64,000 bases of DNA from Collinsella sp. TM10-22 (lineage in GTDB: Bacteria; Actinomycetota; Coriobacteriia; Coriobacteriales; Coriobacteriaceae), in assembly GCF_003466125.1 (NCBI RefSeq), contig NZ_QSOC01000008.1, positions 15,088-79,087 of the forward strand, given 5' to 3'. The notes under the pieces were generated by a model. The model was not told the origin of the DNA. It searched no databases and saw nothing but the letters and a program-made list of their open reading frames with translations. The position numbers and the translations under genes were made by a program. Every line of letters begins with the position of its first letter. The stretch's first letter is position 1. Positions 24,795-32,565 of the stretch are shown one piece after another.

Positions 24795-26519
24795 CTACTC
24801 ACCTCCCTTCATCTGCGATTCCGCGATAGCGCGGTACACCTCGCAGGTTTCCATAAGCTCGTCATGCGTGCCCAGGCCCACGACCTCGCCGTCCTTGAGC
24901 ACGACGATCTGGTCGGCATGCAAGATCGTCGAGATGCGCTGCGCGATGATGAGCACCGCAGCGTCGCGCGTCTCGTCTTGCAACGCATGGCGCAGGGCGG
25001 CATCAGTCTTAAAGTCCAGGGCCGAAAAACTATCGTCGAAGATATATAGATCGGCATGCTTCATGAGCGCACGGGCGATGGCCAGACGTTGGCGCTGGCC
25101 GCCCGAAAAGTTCGTGCCGCCCTGCGCCACCGGGGTATCGAGCCCCTGCGGCTGATCGAGCACAAAGGTGCTCTGGGCAACCTGGAGCGCATGAAGCATG
25201 TCTGCCTCAGTCGCGTCTTCGTTGCCAAAGCGCAGGTTGCTTGCCACGGTGCCCGAGAACAGCCACGCCTTCTGCGGCACATAGGCAATACGCCCGCGGA
25301 TGTCGTCTTGCGAAAGTTCGCGCAGATCGACGCCGTTCAGGCGAATGGCGCCCTTCGTGGCATCGTGGAAGCGAAGCAAGAGCTTGGCCACCGTTGACTT
25401 GCCCGATCCCGTCGAGCCGACAATCGCAGTCGTCTGACCGCGGCGACAGGCAAAGTTCAGATCGCACAGCGTGTCCTCGTCGGCATCGTCAAAACGAAAC
25501 GACATGTGATCGAACACGGCGACCGCATCCGATCCGTCCTTTGAGTCGGACGCGCTCGCGTCGAGCGTGCGTTCGCCATCCACGATACTCGGCTCAATCT
25601 CCAGCACCTGCTGCGCGCGGTTCAGACATGCGGCGGCGCGCGGGAGTGTCAGCACCACCATCTGCGCCATCATCACAAAGAACAGAATCAGGATCGCGTA
25701 CTCCAGCACGGCCGAGATGCTGCCGATTTGCATCGCATGGGCGCCCACGCGGTTGCCGCCCACCCACAGCACCGCCACCTCGGCGATGTTCATCAAAAAG
25801 AAGCTGGAGCTGTCGAGCCCCACAAACAGGTGGTTGACCTTAATGGCATTGTCCGCGTAATCGCTAAACACCTCGTCCAGGCGCTGCTCCTCATGGCGCT
25901 CCTTGTTAAACGCACGGATGACGCGCACACCCACGATGTTTTCGCGCAGCACCACGTTCATACGGTCGATAAAACTCTGCAAGCGCATAAAGATCGGAGC
26001 CGCGTTGGCAACCGTAAAGACCGCCGCAACCAGCACGATCGCAACCACGACGCCCAGAAGCATGCCCATGGCCGAATCGATGAGCCAGGCGAAGATGATG
26101 CCTGCCACCGCCAGGAACGGCACCGGCAGCACCAGCTGGATCGTCTGCAGAATCGCCTGTTGAATCACGTTGATGTCGTTGAGCGAGCGCGTGATCATCG
26201 AGCCCGTACCAAAGCGCTCAAAGTCACTGGCAGACAGCTCGAGCGACTTGTCGTAGACGGCATTGCGGATATCGCAGGCCACGTTGGCGGCCAAGCGCGC
26301 CGAAAGATAGCAGCCCAACACCGCGCCGCCGCTGGCCATGCCGGTCGCGATAAGCATGTAGAGGCCGTTGCGCAGGATGTAGTCGACATCGCCCGTGGTG
26401 ATGCCGGTGTTGACCATGTTCGCCAGCATCGTAGGAACCAACAGCGTACCGACGTTGTCGATTAGCAGCACCAACAACGTCACCGCGACAAGCCTGCGAT
26501 ACGGCTTCATAAACCTCAT
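24795..26519 (-). CDS. Heterodimeric ABC exporter, degenerate-site half (pair 2)
   Basis: 574 residues from the ATG at 26519, whose A overlaps the MarR stop (TAATG); a GTG at 26531 is an alternative. A six-helix membrane domain is followed by Walker A GSTGSGKST, signature NFSGGQRQRL, Walker B LYIFDDSFS (Asp for Glu) and Gln for the switch His (LIIAQRIST). This is the same pattern of losses as the pair 1 partner. It is the middle gene of a marR-ABC-ABC operon. Confidence 0.9.
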   Translation of the reverse strand: MRFMKPYRRLVAVTLLVLLIDNVGTLLVPTMLANMVNTGITTGDVDYILRNGLYMLIATGMASGGAVLGCYLSARLAANVACDIRNAVYDKSLELSASDFERFGTGSMITRSLNDINVIQQAILQTIQLVLPVPFLAVAGIIFAWLIDSAMGMLLGVVVAIVLVAAVFTVANAAPIFMRLQSFIDRMNVVLRENIVGVRVIRAFNKERHEEQRLDEVFSDYADNAIKVNHLFVGLDSSSFFLMNIAEVAVLWVGGNRVGAHAMQIGSISAVLEYAILILFFVMMAQMVVLTLPRAAACLNRAQQVLEIEPSIVDGERTLDASASDSKDGSDAVAVFDHMSFRFDDADEDTLCDLNFACRRGQTTAIVGSTGSGKSTVAKLLLRFHDATKGAIRLNGVDLRELSQDDIRGRIAYVPQKAWLFSGTVASNLRFGNEDATEADMLHALQVAQSTFVLDQPQGLDTPVAQGGTNFSGGQRQRLAIARALMKHADLYIFDDSFSALDFKTDAALRHALQDETRDAAVLIIAQRISTILHADQIVVLKDGEVVGLGTHDELMETCEVYRAIAESQMKGGE

Positions 26520-27019
26520 TAAGAGTCGCACGACTCCCCCTCACCTTGATTCTCGGCCTGGCTCTCGGCAGCGATATGCTGCTTAAAGGCATCGCACTCA
26601 TCGCCGAGCGCATGGGAAAATTTTCCGATTAGGCGCATGATTTCGCGCTGTTCCCAGGGCTCGAGCACTTCGAAAGCCTGTTGCTCGGCTTCTTGCGCCG
26701 GCAGCGCATATTGCTCGGCAAACCGCATGCCCGCTTCGGTCAAACGCACAACCTTGTTCTTACGGCTGCCTTCGGCAAACTCCAACGTTGCGAAACCCCG
26801 CGCCGTCAAGGTTTTAATTGCCGAGTTGATAGTCTGCTTGCTGTAGAACCATTCGCTTGTCAGACGGCTTACGGCAACACTGCCGCCCGCCGTGCTGGTA
26901 TCGACGAGCATCCAGTAAGCGCAGTCCGAAAGACCGCAGGCGCGCGAGAACTCCGAATAGATATGGTCGAGTCCATTGAGCAACCGGTCGAAATCGACCA
27001 GTGTAACCGCACTATTCAT
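26519..27019 (-). CDS. MarR-family regulator of the second ABC exporter operon
   Basis: 166 residues. A winged helix is visible as TAGGSVAVSRLTSEWFYSKQTINSAIKTLTARGFATLEFAEGSRKNKVVRLTEAG, the MarR pattern, flanked by dimerisation helices, with an acidic C-terminus. It overlaps the downstream exporter gene by one base, so it very likely regulates it and itself. A promoter with two operator-like direct repeats lies directly upstream. Confidence 0.87.
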   Translation of the reverse strand: MNSAVTLVDFDRLLNGLDHIYSEFSRACGLSDCAYWMLVDTSTAGGSVAVSRLTSEWFYSKQTINSAIKTLTARGFATLEFAEGSRKNKVVRLTEAGMRFAEQYALPAQEAEQQAFEVLEPWEQREIMRLIGKFSHALGDECDAFKQHIAAESQAENQGEGESCDS

Positions 27020-27037
27020 CTATCCCACCATTCGATT

Positions 27038-27095
27038 GTCCGATTTTTGACCAATTTTGTATCTCTATATTAGTCCGAGTTTTGACTATCGTCAA
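27038..27095 (-). promoter_or_regulatory. marR-ABC operon promoter with paired operator-like repeats
   Basis: On the minus strand, -35 TTGACG (27090-27095), 17-bp spacer, -10 TAATAT (27067-27072). GTCCGAGTTTTGAC (27073-27086) fills the spacer, and GTCCGATTTTTGAC (27038-27051) recurs 35 bp away, near the start point, in the same orientation. The placement fits MarR autorepression. Confidence 0.68.
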
Positions 27096-27143
27096 CAGGC
27101 GCTCCGCAAATGTTTGCACTTTTATGGCCTATCGGCAGAAAAA

Positions 27144-27174
27144 GACCGCCGGCGCGGGGGCAGCGCCAGCGGTC
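27144..27174 (-). terminator. Terminator of the 96-residue unknown gene
   Basis: GACCGCCGGCGC faces GCGCCAGCGGTC (one mismatch), followed on the minus strand by TTTTTC. Confidence 0.72.
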
Positions 27175-27200
27175 ACGTGAAATTCGGGTTTTATTGCCTG

Positions 27201-27491
27201 TTAAGCGGCGACTGCCTCATAGACCGTAGCGCCCGAGAAGCTATCATGCAGGCTCTTGCCGGCAATCCACGGCAGCTCGACGACCTCGCAGACCGTGTTG
27301 ACCAGCTCGGAGCAGTCAGTAAAGTGGCCCTTGTCGTTGAGGGCCTCGCAATCCTGAACACGCCAATAGCCATCGGTGTGCGTGATGTAGTACTCGTGAT
27401 CGTTGATCGACACGAAAGCGCGCGTCTTGGAACGCAGCAGCTTCAGAAATCCTTCGAAATCGGTCTCGACGACATCTCCAGCCTGGAACAT
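27201..27491 (-). CDS. Small acidic protein of unknown function
   Basis: 96 residues from the ATG at 27491, with a perfect AGGAGG site. No membrane segment or signal peptide. It begins MFQAGDVVETDFEGFLKLL, suggesting a small beta-rich fold, and contains HEYYITHTDGYWRVQDCEALNDKGHFTD. Three Cys (about 53, 66, 75). I do not recognise the family. It is monocistronic with its own terminator, so it is a real gene. The strong ribosome-binding site suggests good expression. Confidence 0.72.
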   Translation of the reverse strand: MFQAGDVVETDFEGFLKLLRSKTRAFVSINDHEYYITHTDGYWRVQDCEALNDKGHFTDCSELVNTVCEVVELPWIAGKSLHDSFSGATVYEAVAA

Positions 27492-27786
27492 GATAGTTAC
27501 CTCCTGGCCCGGCGCCACCACAGCGCATTGATAAACGTTGGTTCTCCTTTAGTAAAACCTTTATCAGAGCTTATACGCGCATCATTTAGGCAAGTGGTAA
27601 AAAACCGCAGGGTAGACGGGATAAAACGTTTAACCATCCCATTTGTTTGTCACATTCTGAAGGCACTTTTATGCAAACTCACTTTCCCAATTGGAATCTA
27701 TCCTTTTGGCCGGGCAATTGACCGTCTATCGTTTGAGCCCGACGGGTATGAACGGGGCATCTGCAACGCCATCGCAAGGAGACACC

Positions 27787-28308
27787 ATGGAGACTATCGA
27801 AGCGCTCATTCACCGCCGCAGCTGTCGCAAATACAGCGATCGCCCCGTCGAGGCCGAAAAGCTTGCACGTATTATCGAAGCCGGCCAATATGCACCGAGC
27901 GGCATGGGCCGCCAGCCGGTGACGTTTGTCGCCGTCACCGACCCCGCGACCGCTGAGCGTCTCTCACAGCTCAACGCGCAAGTCATGGGCAGCAACAGCG
28001 ACCCCTTCTATGGCGCCAAGACCGTTGTGGTGGTGCTGGTCGACCGCAGCGTGCCCACGCATCTGGAAGACGGTTCGCTTGCCATGGGTAACCTGCTCAA
28101 CGCCGCCTATGCGCTGGGCGTTGATTCGTGCTGGATTCACCGCGCGCATGAGGTTTTCGATTCGCCCGAGGGTCTGGAGCTACTGGCCAGCTGGGGTCTA
28201 CCCGCCGACGGAAGCCTACGCGGCGTCGGTCACTGCATTCTGGGCTATGCCGAAGACGCACTTCCCGAGGCAAAGCCGCGCCGCGGCAACGTGGTCTACG
28301 TAAGGTAA
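27787..28308 (+). CDS. Nitroreductase-family protein (short form)
   Basis: 173 residues from the ATG at 27787 (AAGGAG site); the open frame upstream to 27691 is not needed. It carries the FMN-binding start IEALIHRRSCRKYSDRPV, the segment QYAPSGMGRQPVTFV, and AMGNLLNAAYALGVDSCWIHRA. C-terminal GHCILGYAEDALPEAKPRR contacts FMN in relatives. It resembles the compact TdsD/YdjA-like branch and differs from the longer nitroreductase at 6378-7253. Substrate unknown. No operon partners. Confidence 0.85.
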   Translation: METIEALIHRRSCRKYSDRPVEAEKLARIIEAGQYAPSGMGRQPVTFVAVTDPATAERLSQLNAQVMGSNSDPFYGAKTVVVVLVDRSVPTHLEDGSLAMGNLLNAAYALGVDSCWIHRAHEVFDSPEGLELLASWGLPADGSLRGVGHCILGYAEDALPEAKPRRGNVVYVR

Positions 28309-28322
28309 CCCAGGAGCGTCAT

Positions 28323-28363
28323 AGGGGTAGCTAATTTGGGACGGGGCTATTTTAGCTACCCCT
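28323..28363. repeat. GGGAC-core hairpin, TAATTTGGGACGGGG family, copy 2
   Basis: An 11-bp perfect stem (AGGGGTAGCTA / TAGCTACCCCT) encloses ATTTGGGACGGGGCTATTT. Bases 28329-28348 repeat 16110-16129, but the arms differ. It lies between convergent genes. Confidence 0.85.
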
Positions 28364-28371
28364 CTCGCAAC

Positions 28372-28947
28372 TTATATTGACGTCGCCGTTGTCGTCGTTT
28401 CGTTCGTGTGAGTCGTTTCGGCTTCGCCGCTTTGTTCGTCCTCGTCCTTTTGCGCATCGGCGATGGTGGTGGCCGCCGCGACGATACCGCGTTGGGGCAC
28501 AACGCCCGTCTGGGTCTGTGCGCCCTCGACAACTTCTGTGCCTGCATGCGCGAGCTCGGGCGATTTAAACATTGCGTCCAAGTTGGCGCCGCCGCCGGCG
28601 TAGCCAAGCGCAGCGAGCGCGATGACGATCGCTGCAACGACAACCATGATCGGCACGTAGCGATGCCAGCCGGCGGGATTGAGCCCGCTGCGGCGAGCCG
28701 CCCCGCGGCTGATGTAACCGAGTGTGCCGTCGTGCTTGAGCTTTGAGCCCACCACGCGCTTGCGGCCCCACAGCGACGACTCGGCCTGCATAGCCAAGCG
28801 AGCGCTTGCCGAAGGATAGCCATATTTAGTGCGCTTGAACGAGCCATCAAACCCCGAGGCGTGTTTGCCCCACGTCACCGATGTCGTGCGTCGGTTAACC
28901 GGCGCGGCGCTCCGTCTTCTGCGGCTCGGTTTTGAAGTCTCAGCCAT
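28372..28947 (-). CDS. Membrane-anchored protein of unknown function
   Basis: 191 residues from the ATG at 28947 (GAGGG site); the frame extends to 29001. A basic N-terminal region of about 95 residues (KPSRRRRSAAP, GKHASGFDGSFKRTKYGYPSAS) is followed by one helix (about 100-121, YVPIMVVVAAIVIALAALGY) and an acidic, Thr-rich tail ending NETTTTATSI. Positive-inside topology puts the tail outside. I recognise no family. Shape suggests a bitopic envelope protein. Confidence 0.6.
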   Translation of the reverse strand: MAETSKPSRRRRSAAPVNRRTTSVTWGKHASGFDGSFKRTKYGYPSASARLAMQAESSLWGRKRVVGSKLKHDGTLGYISRGAARRSGLNPAGWHRYVPIMVVVAAIVIALAALGYAGGGANLDAMFKSPELAHAGTEVVEGAQTQTGVVPQRGIVAAATTIADAQKDEDEQSGEAETTHTNETTTTATSI

Positions 28948-29031
28948 ATGCCCTCGCACGCCGTAACCAAATCGAAACAATAACGCTTTGGACTGTAGCA
29001 CACGCGTCGCGCGCGGTCACGGGCGCCTCGC

Positions 29032-30249
29032 TCAACGGTCATCGTCCTTCAGCAAGCGCCACAGCGTTGTACGGCTTATACCCAGCACCTCTGCCGCACG
29101 AGTCCGGTTGCCGTGGAGATGATCTACAACCAGATGCGCGATATCTCGCTCGGTATCGGCCAGCGGTCGCAGGATATACAGGTCGCTTTCGAGCGTCGGG
29201 GCGCCAAAGGTTGCGGTCTTAATCACGTCCTCTTGGGCGAGCACTTCCTCCGCCACAGCGCGGTCCACCGTGCCCGCCCCCACCAATATATACAGTCGTT
29301 CCGAGACCTCGCGGAGCTGCAGATAATTGCGCGGCCAACGGTAAGCATCGAGCGTCTTCGTCGCCGCGGCAGACAGCGTGGGCGCTGCCGTCCCAAATGC
29401 ATCAGCGAGATATTCCAAATAGCGCGCAGCCTTCGTCGACGCGGCTCCCTGCTCGGCGATTGCCGGCGCCACGCTCACCGCACAGGCGAAGCGCTCGGTC
29501 ACAAAGGCGGCTTGATCACTTTCGCTGCCGCCCGGCATGTCATTCGCCGTCAGCACCACATGGCAGCGCGTCGCCAACGCGGTGTCGGCCATCGTGGAAA
29601 CGAGCTCGCGGAGGCGCTGGGGGCCAACCGCGTTCCAGCCCTCAATGCAAAGGGTCAGCCCCGTTTGGAACAGCGGCGATTCGGAGCTTTTGAGCATATG
29701 GCGCCAACCGCGATCGGTGAGTTCATCGAGCGCGACGGAAACAAAGGGCTGATCGGCAAAAGGACCGTCCAGATAGAGGCGCTTGGCTATCTCGACCTGA
29801 CCCGCCCCCAGCTCGCCCTCGAGCATAAGGGGCACTCCGCGCGCGTAGCTCTCGGCGACCGGCGCAGCCATCGAGGCCGCCCCCTCAACGATGCCGTACG
29901 CGCTCGATTCGTAGCGGGCCTCAACTTCGTCGGCATTGAGCCATTCGATGCCCGCATGTGCCGCGGCGCCGCGCACCTCGCGGACCACGGCGACCCAAAG
30001 CCCCCCGCCCTCTTTGTCGGTGGGGCGAACGGTCAGGCTCAGGCGCGCACCCGCACGTCCCATAACCAGACGCGCGCCGTCTCCTATACGGTCGAGGCGT
30101 TCGGTAACAAAAGCCGCCACATCCCGCTCAAGAGCCGCGTCATTCATGGTAGAAATCGCGACGTCCCCCCGCGCATCGATTGCCAATGCCGAGGCCCCGG
30201 CAGCAGCCAGGGCCTCGGTCAAGATGTTCAGCTTGGAATCGCTATCCAT
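29032..30249 (-). CDS. Fis-type HTH regulator with a degenerate sigma-54-activator core
   Basis: 405 residues from the ATG at 30249 (AGGGG site). The C-terminal helix-turn-helix GNRTRAAEVLGISRTTLWRLL is the Fis/HTH_8 type of sigma-54 activators. The middle (about 155-350) follows the outline of an AAA+ enhancer-binding domain, but Walker A has become LEGELGAGQVEIAKRL with no GxxxxGK, and no GAFTGA loop is visible. It should not hydrolyse ATP or open sigma-54 promoters; it is likely a DNA-binding regulator only. N-terminal 120 residues may sense a ligand. The YeiH-family gene lies 267 bp upstream on the same strand. Confidence 0.72.
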   Translation of the reverse strand: MDSDSKLNILTEALAAAGASALAIDARGDVAISTMNDAALERDVAAFVTERLDRIGDGARLVMGRAGARLSLTVRPTDKEGGGLWVAVVREVRGAAAHAGIEWLNADEVEARYESSAYGIVEGAASMAAPVAESYARGVPLMLEGELGAGQVEIAKRLYLDGPFADQPFVSVALDELTDRGWRHMLKSSESPLFQTGLTLCIEGWNAVGPQRLRELVSTMADTALATRCHVVLTANDMPGGSESDQAAFVTERFACAVSVAPAIAEQGAASTKAARYLEYLADAFGTAAPTLSAAATKTLDAYRWPRNYLQLREVSERLYILVGAGTVDRAVAEEVLAQEDVIKTATFGAPTLESDLYILRPLADTERDIAHLVVDHLHGNRTRAAEVLGISRTTLWRLLKDDDR

Positions 30250-30299
30250 GATTTGCCCCTGTCCGCGGCGACGTGCAGCCGCCGACGGTCGCACGACCG

Positions 30300-30337
30300 A
30301 GTGTTTCAAAATTGAACGATATTGCTCACCAAACACT
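30300..30337. promoter_or_regulatory. Operator-like inverted repeat upstream of the Fis-type regulator gene
   Basis: AGTGTTT (30300-30306) and AAACACT (30331-30337) form a widely spaced inverted repeat. TTCAA-AA-TTGAA lies inside it. It is 50 bp ahead of the start codon. Confidence 0.4.
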
Positions 30338-30399
30338 ATAGGGCAGAAAGCGCCGTCCTGCGAGTATAGGTGTTGCCCCGCATCGCCATCCTGGCGGGG

Positions 30400-30462
30400 C
30401 GATAAGAGCTCTTCGGGACCTATCAACCTGCGGACAAGCCATACCCGCAAGAGCTCCTATCG
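30400..30462. repeat. Inverted repeat downstream of the YeiH-family gene
   Basis: CGATAAGAGCTCTTCGGG (30400-30417) faces CCCGCAAGAGCTCCTATCG (30444-30462), about 18 bp with one mismatch and one bulge. A second short GC hairpin abuts it (GCCCCGC at 30375 with GCGGGGC near 30400). No U-tract follows, so this is not a standard terminator. Confidence 0.6.
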
Positions 30463-30515
30463 CTCCACCGCAGGCATGCGCTCACCAGCAGCCAACACGC
30501 AAACTGGCTACTTCT

Positions 30516-31550
30516 CTACCAGATTCCCAGCACGTACTGCATTCCCAAGCTCATGCACGCAATGCCAATCCAGCAGCAAAGGCCCAGCGCAATGGGCTTA
30601 CCGCCCTTTTTGACCAGCTCAACGATATCGGTATTGAAACCAATAGCCGCCATGGCCATCACGATAAAGAACTTCGAAAGCTCCTTGATAGGTGCCGTAA
30701 CGGACGCGGGAAGCTGAAGCACCGTGGTGATCACGCTCGCCAGCACGAAGAACAGCACAAACATGGGAAACGCGCGTTTAAGCGAGAACGTGCTTTTGGC
30801 GTCGCCGCCAGCCTTGCGCGCTAGATGCATCTGCCAGCATGCGAGGACCAACGTAATGGGAATAATGGCCAGCGTCCTGGTGAGCTTGACCACCGTGGCG
30901 CTCTCGAGCACATTGGCACCGGGATGCATGCTGTCCCAGGCGCTCGCCGCAGCCGTTACCGACGAGGTGTCGTTGATGGCGGTGCCGGCAAACATGCCAA
31001 AGCCCTCGTTGGTCAGCCCGAGCATGCCGCCGAGCGTCGGAAACACGAGCGCCGCGATAACGTTAAACAGGAAGATGACCGAAATAGCCTGGGCAATCTC
31101 GCGATCGTCGGCATCGATGACGGGTGCGGTCGCGGCGATGGCAGAACCGCCGCAAATCGACGAACCCACACCCACAAGCGTCGCGATCTTGCTCGGCACG
31201 TTCATGACGCGGCAGAGCACGAAGGCGGCAACAAGCGAGGTCGAGATCGTCGCCACGATAATCGGCAGCGACTGGGCGCCCTTGGACAGAATCTGCGAGA
31301 GGTTCATGCCAAAGCCAAGCAGGATAACCGCGTACTGCAAGATCTTTTTGGATGTATAGGTGACGCCAGCAGCGAGCGGTTCGCGACGATTCTTGGGAAA
31401 GACGAGAGCCAGGACCATGCCAAAGAGGATGGCAAATACCGGCCCGCCAACCACCTCGATCTGCTTGCCGAGCAGCGTTGCGGGAATGGCGATGATCAGG
31501 CAGAACAAGACGCCCTTCCAGCGCTCGCGTACGATATTTGCCAGTTGCAT
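30516..31550 (-). CDS. YeiH-family putative sulfate/anion exporter
   Basis: 344 residues with about ten membrane helices. The UPF0324 (Cons_hypoth698) signatures are clear: GPVFAILFGMVLAL, KKILQYAVILLGFGMNLSQI, VGVGSSICGGSAIAATAPVI and FAGTAINDTSSVTAAASAWD. Relatives are linked to sulfate, sulfite or other anion export; the substrate is not certain. It diverges from a GntR regulator, which is its most likely controller; the Fis-type regulator lies downstream. Confidence 0.88.
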   Translation of the reverse strand: MQLANIVRERWKGVLFCLIIAIPATLLGKQIEVVGGPVFAILFGMVLALVFPKNRREPLAAGVTYTSKKILQYAVILLGFGMNLSQILSKGAQSLPIIVATISTSLVAAFVLCRVMNVPSKIATLVGVGSSICGGSAIAATAPVIDADDREIAQAISVIFLFNVIAALVFPTLGGMLGLTNEGFGMFAGTAINDTSSVTAAASAWDSMHPGANVLESATVVKLTRTLAIIPITLVLACWQMHLARKAGGDAKSTFSLKRAFPMFVLFFVLASVITTVLQLPASVTAPIKELSKFFIVMAMAAIGFNTDIVELVKKGGKPIALGLCCWIGIACMSLGMQYVLGIW

Positions 31551-31743
31551 ATGGGATTCCTTCTTCCTATTTCACGTTTGCGACGACTTACGATACGACA
31601 ACGCTAAGCGCAATCCCGCGCAAACGCAGGAAAAAATGTCGCAAAAGTTATCGGGCGGCGATTGAATTACCCACCGCGGAGGGCTGACTCGCGGCATAAT
31701 AAACAACTGACATATGAGTGTGAATGAACGGTTGCGAGGCGCT

Positions 31744-32445
31744 ATGGAAGAATCGATGCACATCGGCGAGCAAGAAGCGAGCCTACAGGACCAGTCCTAC
31801 CACACCATTCGACGCAAAATCGTCTACCTGGACTACAAGCCGGGCGAAAAGCTGGGCGTTAAACAGCTTTGCGACGACCTGGATATGGGGCGCACCCCTG
31901 TGCGCGAAGCGTTGGTGCGTCTGGCGCAAGAGGGCTTGGTGCGCACCGTGCCCCAAAGCGGCACCTATGTCTCGCCCATCAACCTTACCCTTGCCGAGAG
32001 TGCCTGCTACATTCGCGAGCACCTGGAAAAGCAGGTGATCGTGGAGTGCTGCGCGCGTGCCACCTCGGTGGGCATCGAGCAGCTCGACCGCGCCATCGTG
32101 CTGCAGGAAAAGGCGATGGCCGAAGAGGATCGCATCGGCTTTTTTTTGAGCGACAATCTCATGCATCGCATGATCTTTAGCATCGCATGCCGCAGCACCG
32201 TGTGGTCGTGGCTCGAGGAGACCAATGCCGACCTAGAGCGCTTCCGCTGGCTGCGCGCCGCCACGCAGACGCTCGACAAGCAGGAGATTGTTAACGAGCA
32301 CAAGCAAATCCGCCGCGCTATTGCCGGACGCGACCCCATCGAGGCGCGCTTTTTGGTGAGCAAGCACCTGCACATGATGTTCCGCAACCAGACCGAGATT
32401 CTGGACCAGTATCCCGAGTACTTCGAGACCAGCAAGCTCCGCTAA
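31744..32445 (+). CDS. GntR-family regulator with FCD ligand domain
   Basis: 233 residues from the ATG at 31744 (GAGG site); an in-frame ATG at 31714 lacks one. The winged helix KLGVKQLCDDLDMGRTPVREALVRLAQEGLVRTVPQSGTYVS is typical GntR. The helical FCD domain follows (about 75-225), which in relatives binds metal-held carboxylates or sugars acids. It is divergent from the YeiH transporter gene (193 bp between starts) and probably regulates it. Confidence 0.9.
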   Translation: MEESMHIGEQEASLQDQSYHTIRRKIVYLDYKPGEKLGVKQLCDDLDMGRTPVREALVRLAQEGLVRTVPQSGTYVSPINLTLAESACYIREHLEKQVIVECCARATSVGIEQLDRAIVLQEKAMAEEDRIGFFLSDNLMHRMIFSIACRSTVWSWLEETNADLERFRWLRAATQTLDKQEIVNEHKQIRRAIAGRDPIEARFLVSKHLHMMFRNQTEILDQYPEYFETSKLR

Positions 32446-32452
32446 CCTGCCA

Positions 32453-32491
32453 AAACCACCACAAAGGGGACAGGCACCTTTGTGGTGGTTT
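32453..32491 (+). repeat. GGGAC-core hairpin, AACCACCAC family, copy 2
   Basis: Identical over 39 bp to 3834-3872, including loop GGACAGGCA. It begins 7 bp after the GntR stop and may terminate it. Confidence 0.92.
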
Positions 32492-32502
32492 CTCCGTACA
32501 AA

Positions 32503-32540
32503 AAGGCCCGGCTCCGTCTGATGACGCGGAGCCGGGCCTT
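32503..32540 (-). terminator. Rho-independent terminator of glmS
   Basis: A 14-bp perfect stem AAGGCCCGGCTCCG/CGGAGCCGGGCCTT with TTTTTG following on the minus strand, 26 bp past glmS. Confidence 0.85.
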
Positions 32541-32565
32541 GGCTGTTGGAACGCCGGAACATCCG

